Of a stretch of 64,000 nucleotides of DNA, positions 55,896 to 64,000 are shown piece by piece. The notes under the pieces were generated by a model. The model searched no databases, was not told the DNA's origin, and saw only the letters and a program-made list of their open reading frames with translations. Source of the stretch: Chenopodium formosanum. Taxonomy: Eukaryota > Streptophyta > Magnoliopsida > Caryophyllales > Amaranthaceae. Numbering within the stretch: the stretch's first letter is position 1; every line of letters starts with the position of its first letter. Both the position numbers and the translations under genes were made by a program. Where the stretch lies: positions 72,806,001-72,870,000 of the forward strand of contig CM044877.1 in assembly GCA_024500155.1 (NCBI GenBank), written 5' to 3'.

Positions 55896-57469
55896 GCTAT
55901 TTCAAAAATAAAAATCTAAATACTTAGCATCATTTCCTAAGTTATTTAGTTATTTATTCAAAAACAGTTTAACAATTATCTTAAGTTGCATCTTCTGTTA
56001 TATGCTAAATTTTTACCTTAAGGCTAAGAATTAGCAAAATAATGGAATTATTACTAGTATTTAGTTTCTCCATGACAACTAATACTACAGTTCTCCTAGC
56101 CACATGATACTATGTTCTCCATGACAATATAATACATATATAAAGCAGAGCATGTTTCGAAATTTCACAAAAACAATAGATCGACACATTGTAACATATT
56201 TTACAAGATCTACGACTAATATATAACCATTTTAAGTGCAAAAAAATGACATGAACAACAAGAACATCATTTATGTACAAGGTAGTACCAAAAAGGGGTG
56301 ATTTGCTCATTTCTTCACCAAATCATACAATTTTTGTCTCAAATTGCTCCGAAACACGCATGCATACATATACAAGTCAATTCATAGCAAGAATGTTGAC
56401 ATGGAAGCTCAAAATAAAAAACCCCCAATTTGATTTTTTAGGGTTTCAAGCAAGTATGGAATTTACAACAAAATTTGAGACATAAGCAAGGGAAACTTAC
56501 ATGTATCCTTGTGAGAAATCGAAAATGAGGAAACTAGAAAAAAACCGGAGCGAATTTGGTGAAGAATTGAGTTCCAAAAGCCGAAAAATCGCTGAAATTG
56601 TTCAGCACCACAACCGCAACCACTGTGGCACGAGCAGCTGACGCCGTGACACAATCACTTGAGTCCGTGTCACGATGATTTGGGGACGGTGGCGGAGCTC
56701 CGGCAGCAGCAGCAAAACACAGTAGAGCTCAGGCAGCTGCAGCGGCAAAAAAAAAAAAAAAAAAAAAAGGGGTAGCCGTGCGCAGCCGGACATCGTGTCA
56801 CGGTGTGTCTCCTCGATTTCCAGTGACGTCGGTCGTGGCACGGTGGTCTGGGTAAATTTTTTTAAAAATAAAAAAGAAAAAAAAAATGGAGAAGAGAAAG
56901 AGAGCAGCAGATCGAAAATGGTGAAGAAGGAGTGAGAAAATGGGGAAGAAGTAGCTAGTATTTAAAGGGAAAAATACCGTTAAGCTAGCATTCCCGTGCC
57001 GCGAACCCCGTTACCAAGTAACGGTAAGATTTCAAAAAAATTAAAATTAAAAAAGGGGGGAGAAAAGCCTCGCGTCACGTGATTCTCCACCGTCTGACGG
57101 GGTCATGCACCGTGTCGCGGGATGTGTCCACGTGGCACGGTGGCCTTGTTGCTTGCCCTGCACGCTTTTTAATGCAGTCAGCGAATATTCCTGCCATCTT
57201 TGACTAGTTTGAACGATTTTCCGAGGTTTTTGGACAGTTATTTTCTCACTGAAAATGCGCGGAAAATTCTAACTGATATTTAAAGGGGACTAAAATTACC
57301 ATTTTACCCCTAGCAAACATCAAAGTCTATTTTTCGACATTTTAAACACCTGATATGGTCGAATAGTCGACTTGAAGGTTAATCATCTACGGCCCACGTT
57401 CGGGGACAATCGAACCACCATCATTCCGGCGCAAGATTCTCGATACACAGAGACTTGTAATTTCAGTAG
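55896..57469. other. Upstream region of the PMD gene with CCGTG-type palindromes
   Basis: No coding sequence is convincing. Between 56640 and 57150 the words CCGTGTCACG, GTGGCACGG and CGTCTGACGGGG recur, matching the array in the family B LTR (58470-58720). An A-tract lies at 56749-56768. It may hold the PMD promoter. Confidence 0.45.
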
Positions 57470-57915
57470 ACACTTTTTTTCTCAAGCATGGAAAATTGTC
57501 GATTGTTGTCACCTCTCAACACGAAGAAGTTAGCGATTATATCATCTATCGACTTTCCTCGAGCATGGAATTGAAAGTACTCATTTATCGACTTTCCTCA
57601 AGCATGGAAAGTATTATTGGTGGGTTTCTTCAAGCATAGAAAGCCGCCAAATTCATCTGTCGACTTTCCTCAAGAATGGGAAGTATTTATCTGTCGGCTT
57701 TCCTGAAGCGTAGAAAGTATAATCGGTGGAATTCTTCAAGCATAGATTACCGCCAAAATCATCTGTCGATTTTCCTCAAGCATGGAAAATGTCATCCGAT
57801 AGATTTCTTCAAGCATAGAAAGCTACCAAATTCATCATTCGGCTTTCCTCAAGCATGGAAAGCATTTCAATAAAACATCATCCGGTGGATTCCTTCAAGC
57901 ATAGGAAGCTACCAA
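57470..57915. repeat. Tandem repeat of CTTTCCTCAAGCATGGAAAG-type units (family B 3' UTR)
   Basis: A dozen or so imperfect units of about 36 bp, often paired as 72-bp higher-order units (CGACTTTCCTCAAGCATGG alternating with TTTCTTCAAGCATAGAAAG). Position just before the polypurine tract parallels the tandem arrays of family A. Confidence 0.85.
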
Positions 57916-58100
57916 ACTCATTTGTCACCGATACACCAGATATGCATTCTATCCCTTTACTCTTTTACAGTGGAACTAACATTCTTCTGCAGGTATTGGC
58001 GTATACAGAGTGATTTAGAATCGCAGAATGCCTTAAATCATTCTCCTTCCCTATCGACTATTTTAATATCGTTTTCGAAACTTACGTTTCTACAAACTCA

Positions 58101-58117
58101 GTCAAAGTGGGGGCTTC
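58101..58117 (+). other. Polypurine tract of family B
   Basis: GTCAAAGTGGGGGCTTC, identical over 17 nt to the tract of family A, directly before TGTAGACACC. Confidence 0.88.
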
Positions 58118-59760
58118 TGTAGACACCTAAAAATGTCTCCCCAAAACCAAACCCGATGATGAACAACCTTTCACCGCCATTATTTGGTCGGGTTGAGTAT
58201 TTAATCCCGGGAGTGCTTAAAATTCATGTTCAATCGAATTCAGTTCATAAAATAATCCGTGGATCAGTCTTGATGTTTAGTCAAAGCATAGTTCATTCTT
58301 AATTTTGGCCCAAACCTTTTTATTATATTTAATTCATTTATTATTTTGGCCCAATTAATAAAAAAAAACAAGGAAGAAATGGTCCGAAATTATCAATCGG
58401 CACTTAAAAATGCTGAACGAAATTAGGGTTAGAAATGAATTTAGACGGAAAAGCGGACTACAGGATCCCGCGTCACAGGTGTTTTCCATCGTGTCACGGG
58501 AACATGCCCCGTCTGACGGTGGGATTCCCCGTGACACGGTGCCCCTGCTGTGACACGGGGCAATTCTATGTCCTTTCCGCGTAAACCCTTCACGCGTTTT
58601 CTTCCCCGTACCCTAAATATTTCTCGCGTCCTACAGTTATCCGCCGTGTCACGGTATCCTCTCCCGTCTAACGGTGGGATTCCACGTGACACGGTGCCCA
58701 CTGCCGTGTTGCGGTGATTTTTTTAGGGTTTTTATTTTTAGGGTTCCGTGTGTTCCCTAAGCACATTTTTTCTATAAATACCCCCTCATGATGTACGAGG
58801 CATCAATTAACTCTCTCATTCTCTCTTCTATGATCTAGCCTAAGCACTAGCCTACCCTTTTCTCTCAAATACCTTCCCTAAGCACTCCCAAGAGTTCGTA
58901 CTTTACCCGAGGTTCTATCCTTAAACCACGGCGTGAAAGGTAGAACTGTTTGAGGGTTTGGCCCCAAATAAATTTTATTTAATTTAATTTCATTTCATTT
59001 TAATTATTGTTTTATTAATTTTCCTTGAAGTTACTAACGCGTTTATTGTTTTTATAGTTGCAAGCAAACAAAATCAAAGTAAGGAGTTATGCTCCTTTTA
59101 TTTCTATTATTTTTCTAATTTAACGATTTTATATTGTTGAATTTATTGTTGAATTGCTTCCAATATTAATGTTTATTCTGTTATTATTTACTATGATCAC
59201 CATATTGCATGTTTAAAGGGAATATGTAATTGAAAATCACGCCTAATAAGATAATTTGGACGACTGGTTTAGGTTCCTTTAATCTTGTTATTTAATCAAG
59301 TGGTCACAAATATTTTATAATAACGTGTTGCATTAATATTCAACCAATTTAGCTTGATAATAGTTTGGAGCAAATTGAATTTTTGTTTGTATGCCTTTGA
59401 GATCGCAGGGAATACTTTTCACTATAAGAATCGAGTAGAGGCCAATACGGGCGAATGTGACTCCATGACTCACTTCATACTATCATCCCCAATCCTCCTT
59501 TCGTGGTTCCGAACCATATGGAGATAGTAATCTCATGGATTATGGATGGGTTGTAACCTTCACGGGTCAACCGTTGTTGCCTATCGTTGTCCCTTAATCG
59601 TGGTTGCCTTTAATGATCCGTGAACGGTCTACAAGTTCCTTAAGAACTTGTTGGCGGCTCCATACTTTCCTTGTCCCTAATCGTGTCCCTAATCGTATAT
59701 GTCAATTCCGACTTCCTATGAGTGCCAAGCATATTCACACCATGCTTTTACGTAGGCGCA
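58118..59760 (+). mobile_element. 3' LTR of the plus-strand Tat-like element (family B)
   Basis: It starts TGTAGACACCTAAAAATGTC and stays alignable with family A in blocks: GTCTCCCCAAAACCAAACCC at the start, CCTTGAAGTTACTAACG at 59020-59040, CATGTTTAAAGGGAAT at 59207-59222, and GAACGGTCTACAAGTTCC near 59623-59640. A TATA box (CTATAAATACC) is at about 58771. The right end is uncertain; I could not find a TSD or a clear CA terminus, and 59760 is only the approximate point where similarity fades. Confidence 0.75.
58470..58720. promoter_or_regulatory. Array of CCGTGTCACGG-type palindromes upstream of the LTR TATA box
   Basis: The words CCGTGTCACGG, CGTCTGACGG, CGTGACACGGTG and GGGATTCC(C/A)CGTGACACGG recur at least eight times in 250 bp and end about 55 bp before the TATA box near 58771. 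Family A has GGCGCC palindromes at the same place. Confidence 0.55.
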
Positions 59761-59769
59761 CTTCAAACG

Positions 59770-59945
59770 ATGCCTACAACGGCCCTTGCCACATGTGTCG
59801 CCACCGTGGCGCACCGCCACCATGGCGCGCTGCCACGTGGCACGCTGCCACTTGGTGGCTGCTACTAGGTGGCTGCCACATGTGCTGCCACATGGCAATT
59901 TGCCATGTGTGCTGCCACGTGGCACGCTCCTATTAGGCACGCTTT
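59770..59945. repeat. GCCACGTGGC-rich repeat
   Basis: Repeated TGCCACGTGGCACGC, GCCACCATGGCGCGC and GCCACATGTG(C/T)-type words within 175 bp form a dense array of palindromes with CACGTG (G-box) cores. The open frames across it on both strands are repeat-derived. Confidence 0.8.
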
Positions 59946-60523
59946 CCTAGCCTTTGCGTGGCCAGGATTTTACTTGTTACTTGAAGCATTTTCCCGTCTC
60001 GCCAAATCCTAAATTTTGGCTTGACATTTGAGATTCTCCGACGCTCGATTTCAACGCTCCAAGCTCGAATTTCCGACGTCTAAATATTTAATACTCGGGC
60101 GACGAATTAATTTCTTCCGGATTAATTCGTCGAGTTCGGTTCATTCATTGCTATGGGTGTGACCCGAAGGGTTTAGTCAAGATTAAGCTGTAATATTAAT
60201 TATGCATTAATATTACTAATTGGAAGTGGCCTCCACCCAGGCATTCCAATCACTTGTCCTTACTGAATATATTAGCTTTCTAATATTTCTGAACACTATC
60301 AGAATAATACACTTGTCCGAAGGACACCATTCCTTTCACTCTCCACAAAGGAGATCGTACACCTATAAATAGAGGGCAAAGTACAACAGAAAGGAGGTTA
60401 GACACATAAGTTATTACACTCTCTACATCTCTCTAAGTACACTTTCTCTCTCTAAACACACTCTAACTTAGGCATCGGAGAGGGGTTCCTCGAGCCACCC
60501 CCGAGGGAATTGCACTCTAACCT
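59946..60523 (+). mobile_element. Fragment of another LTR (U3/R part)
   Basis: A TATA box in CCTATAAATAGAGGGCAAAG (60362-60381) is followed by a CT-rich stretch and CTTAGGCATCGGAGAGGGGT, a segment often seen near the R/U5 of plant gypsy LTRs. It ends where the family A LTR piece begins. Boundaries are not defined. Confidence 0.4.
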
Positions 60524-61822
60524 TCAACGCCTGGCGCTAATGTTAGCGTTTAGCGCTAATTTCCAGCGTCAGCGCTAATCAAGTTTTATTTGCTCTGTTT
60601 CGATTTTTTTTATCTTTTTGACTGATTTTCTCTATAGATAGCCTTCTAAAAACCCCGTTTTCATTCACCAACTCTCATCAAGATTCTCATCAAGATTCTC
60701 TTGATTACTCTCTCTCTCTTTCTCTCTTTTCTAAACTAGCCTTTTCTCAAATACAAAATTCCGCATTCACAAGACCTAGATACACTTAGCCATATTCAAA
60801 GTTGCATTTGCCCTAGACGTGAAAGGTTTTAATTTCTGAGGGTTTGGTCCCAAATCTTTATTTCAATTATTTGATTTAATTGTTTTAATTATTAATTTCT
60901 TTGAAGTTACTAACGTGTGTATTTTGTTATTAGAAAGAGATACGAGGCATCCAAGTAAGTACTTTAATTGATTTATTTTTATTATGATATAGAAATCATG
61001 TTTAGGATGTTATTTTGGTTCCTAGTATCATGTTAGGATGCTTTCTTTAGTATGATATTTAGGGTGATTTGCTTATATCAATCATGATTCCTGCGATGCC
61101 TTTTATTCTCTTCCTGATATTCATGTTAGTATCATGTTAGGGTTAAAGCTTTGATTTTTATTGCTTAGTGACATGCTAGGGTTTGTTATTAATCTTGTTA
61201 GTATCATGCCTAGGATCTTGATATTATTATGCTTTAACATGATTATGAATATTATTATTATTATTATGATTATAATTACAATTGATTATTATTATGTTGC
61301 TTGATATTTATTATTTATTGCTTGATCACACCTTTTATGCATGTTTAAAGGGAATTTGGTACTTGTAATCACGCTTAATAAGATAATTAATAATCTTGTT
61401 AGGGTTAATTTGATTATAATTCAAGTGATCACCAATAATAGATTTATTTGTGCATTAATATTCAACCAACATAGATAAACAGGTTTAGGGTTAATTCTAT
61501 TGATTGCATGTTAGTCAGAAAGCGCACATGAATACGGTCAGAATAAAGTAGAGGCCTATTATTAGGGCAGGTTCAATCTCTTTTAGGTTGGATTTGTACC
61601 TTCATCCCCGAACCCTATTTTGGTTCAAGACCTTATGGAGTTGACGATCTCTTGGATCGTTAAGGGGTGTAACCTTCACCCTGTGAACGGTTTACAAGTT
61701 CCTAAAAAACTTGTTGGCGACTCTTTTGCTCTAGCTTCCTTCCCTTTGGACTCCACCGTACTTTAGTGTATGATCACAGTGGGGTTCAAGCTAGGGGATT
61801 AACGCTTGAAATATTCCCTACA
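60524..61822 (+). mobile_element. 5'-truncated LTR of family A
   Basis: It is alignable with 3660-5098 from the GGCGCTAA palindromes onward (TGACTGATTTTCTCTATAGATA, AACCTTCACCCTGTGAACGG, AGTGGGGTTCAAGCTAGGGG) and ends ATATTCCCTACA at 61822. The first 600 bp or so of the LTR are missing. The TATA box is altered (CTATAGATA). No primer-binding site follows, so it is a fragment of a solo LTR or of a deleted element. Confidence 0.85.
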
Positions 61823-63233
61823 TATAGTAATCAAGGATTTTGAAAAGAAAGCAGCATAAATCAATATCATAAACTGGAAAAGCATTAAAAACCATGAATA
61901 AAATGGAAATTATAGTTATATTTGTATTGGTGCAGTGCAAGTATACATAACTCCTTTACAAGATTTTGGTAAGAATGTTAAATATTTAAGCTTTGTGTGT
62001 GATTTTAGACATAAAGATTTCTATAATCAGATTATTAGTGGTATCACGTGTAGTTTTGAGTCAAGGAACTGTAAGCTATATATGTGAACCAAGATATTAT
62101 GTGAGCTTAGAAGATTCATATGCTCCAAAGTTTCTAGCAATCAAGTTATTAACTCTTGGAGTAAACATGCATAAAGGGACTCGACCTATACAATTAAGAT
62201 GGAGGGTAGTCTACAAGTTAGTAAACACTATAGATTCATCTTTCAAGAAACAAATAGTAGACGCCCAGAAATATGAGCAAGGAGGAGGTCCTAAAAAGAA
62301 AATTATCCCTACAAAGGTAAATCCTAATGAAATAGAAATTGAAAAACCATGGGAAGAATTCTTCATGAATCCTGCAGTAAAAAATAGGTCAAGTAAGATG
62401 TTAATAGATGAATCAGGATTAATGCATATTGGAATAACTACAAATCCTAAAATGCAGAGAATTATGAGTCTTAGAACACCAATTCTAAGTAGACAAAATT
62501 CAACTATAATAAGGATGAAAAAACAAGTCAATGAGAAACCCGAAGAAGATGAAGAAGAATTGTTGGCTTTAATTAAAAAGTTAAATGAAAAATACGAAGC
62601 TAAAAAAGCCTTTAAGCAACCAGCAAGACATAGTATAGATATTGGTTCATGTTCTAATTTAGAAATCCATGAAGATCCGAACAATTCTATTATTGATAAA
62701 AGAAAGATTATAGGATATAAGACCAAAATTGTGAGTGAACCAGTATATGAAGATGAAGTCAATATGCAAATGGAAGCTTGTAATGAAATATCTAGTACTA
62801 ATCCTAATAGCATTTATATTCCAATTGATATATGCATTAAAGATTATAATAAATATAAATTATGTGCATATATTGATAGTGGTTGTTCTACATGTTTAGG
62901 AAAAAAGTCATTGTTCCCAGAATTCATGTGGAAAAAGTCTAAAAATCCTATGCAAGTTAGAATTGCTAATAATAGTGTCATGATGCATACGGAAATAGCT
63001 GAAGAATTACCAATAGAAATTGGAGGAGTTCAATGTGTTATTCCTATTTTATGGGCTACTGATCAACCTAGTCATGATATGATAATAGGAAATAACTTTG
63101 AAAGGTTATACTCTCCATGCACTCAAACCATTGATCAAATAATCTTTACTATTAATGGTCATTCTGTTCCTATACAAAAAATAACAAATGCCTATACTCA
63201 TCAGACTATGCACTTTGCGTGCAGCCATCGTGG
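61823..63233 (+). pseudogene. Endogenous pararetrovirus (Caulimoviridae-like) fragment: movement protein end and aspartic protease
   Basis: An open frame from about 62060 to 63233 shows, in order, a segment resembling the C-terminal half of plant-virus movement proteins (LAIKLLTLGVNMHKGTRPIQ, 62140-62200), a basic/acidic linker with a Lys/Glu-rich helix, and an aspartic-protease-like region (YIDSGCSTCLGKK with the catalytic Asp-Ser-Gly near 62872-62880, and HDMIIGNNF near 63075). Layout and motifs fit a Caulimoviridae polyprotein integrated in the genome; genus is not assigned. A frameshift near 62040-62070 separates it from the preceding reading. RT and RNase H are missing, because a gypsy LTR starts at 63234. 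A virus insertion this old and broken is not expected to be infectious. Confidence 0.7.
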
Positions 63234-64000
63234 TGATAGGGTTACATGGTAGGGTAAAGTCGTATCCCCAAATCAAAAGTAATTCTTAAATCCTCTAACT
63301 AATGTAGATATGGAAGTAGGGTCGAATCCACAGAGAAACGAATCTTTCTATTCCTAATTAACTAATATAATCTAGATTATGAGGTAACCAATATTTATAT
63401 TTGAATAATAAACTAAACTACGGAGATCAAGAATAAGGAGAAAATAATATATAAAAGGATCTAGGGCATAGGTTCACCAATAAATAATATTCCAGGGTTG
63501 AATATAATAATCATTCATCAATGCATAATTAATCAGATCATAAAGGGCTTTCGCTACGTATTATAATCACACAATAAATTTACCGGTATTAAATCTCATC
63601 TTTCGAATCTCGACTTAACCATTTATAAATAAACCTGCCTATTGAAACTAGACCTAAACATTAATTCTCATCTGTCGAATCTCGAATCAATATTGCCAAA
63701 CTCATGCATAAAAGATCAGGCCTAATCTAGTCACAGAGCATTAAATCAATCAATAGGAAATTAATCTACCATTGATAATTAACAACAATAAATTACCCAT
63801 TCATATTATTTAAGGATCCCCACAAACCCTAGAAATAAAACTACTCACACATAGTAAAAACTAAACTAATCAAAGCAATAAAGCAAGACATGATTAAAGG
63901 AATAAAATAAATAACTAAGATTAAGAGAAGAGAAATCGTTACCAAACAAATCAGGAATTAAGAGTAGATTAAGAACAAAGGTTTTAGAGAAAGAAAATCT
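63234..64000 (-). mobile_element. Gypsy-type LTR (family C, copy 2), runs off the window
   Basis: It starts TGATAGGGTTACATGG on plus and is colinear with 23174-24133 (shared GGGTCGAATCC, TTCACCAATAAATAAT, TAAAGGGCTT and TCTCGAATCAATAT segments). It interrupts the pararetrovirus frame. The other edge lies beyond 64000, so it cannot be classed as 5', 3' or solo. Confidence 0.75.

Noticed and set aside
59604..59936. 110-residue frame rich in His, Cys, Trp and Thr
   Set aside because: Produced by the GCCACGTGGC repeat array; a similar frame appears on the opposite strand.
62211..62813. 200-residue minus-strand frame, hydrophobic and membrane-protein-like
   Set aside because: Antisense shadow of the AT-rich pararetrovirus coding frame, which has real family motifs.

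Overview
The window is plant nuclear DNA. It is AT-rich and dominated by transposable elements, with GT-AG introns, LTR retrotransposons of both plant superfamilies, plant-type SINEs and MITEs, and FAR1/FHY3 and plant-mobile-domain (PMD) sequences. The one intact single-copy-like host gene encodes a type 1 ribosome-inactivating protein (RIP). That points to a dicot rich in such genes, with the Caryophyllales (Amaranthaceae/Chenopodiaceae relatives) a reasonable guess but not proven. No tRNA, rRNA or CRISPR feature was found. All similarity statements come from reading the sequence; no database search was run.

Layout: 0-6 kb holds a broken FAR1/FHY3-type (MULE transposase-derived) gene, split by a solo LTR of a family here called A (3041-5098, TSD GAACC). 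From 6 to 12 kb is gene-poor DNA with small elements: three copies of a CAGTT-rich MITE, a 414-bp TIR element, a complete 290-bp SMART-type mini LTR retrotransposon inside a 34-bp tandem repeat, and two SINEs. The RIP gene is at 12.4-13.2 kb, probably with an intron in its 5' leader. From 14.1 to 17.1 kb is a non-autonomous Mutator-like element with 9-bp TSDs, carrying a nested LINE-like retroposon and a second TIR element. From 17.5 to 21.5 kb is a full-length hAT transposon with 8-bp TSDs and a four-exon transposase that reads open throughout.

From 21.7 to 25 kb are a CACTA terminus, a gypsy 3' LTR and a Stowaway MITE. From 25.4 to 30.4 kb is a heavily decayed Tat-lineage gypsy polyprotein. 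From 31.4 to 34.0 kb is a probable solo LTR of the Tekay/Del type. From 35.2 to 43.9 kb is a decayed Sirevirus-like copia element on the minus strand, with gag, integrase, RT, RNase H and an env-like coiled-coil region, and a truncated 5' LTR.

From 43.9 to about 59.8 kb is a nested structure. A PMD gene on the minus strand lies antisense inside a plus-strand Tat-like element (family B), whose 3'-UTR tandem repeats, polypurine tract and 3' LTR are at 57.5-59.8 kb. The PMD gene is cut in two by a complete 9,915-bp gag-only retrotransposon of family A (45421-55335, two 1,945-bp LTRs, TSD GCTAC). Families A and B share the same 17-nt polypurine tract and LTR start, so B or a relative may supply functions that A lacks. 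From 60 to 64 kb are LTR fragments, an endogenous pararetrovirus (Caulimoviridae-like) movement/protease fragment, and a gypsy LTR that cuts it and runs off the window.

No clearly new biological system is proven here. The best leads are the antisense PMD gene with its gag-only partner, the arrays of short palindromes upstream of the LTR TATA boxes (a different palindrome in each family), the solo LTR that reads in frame into the FAR1 C-terminal half, and the apparently intact hAT element.
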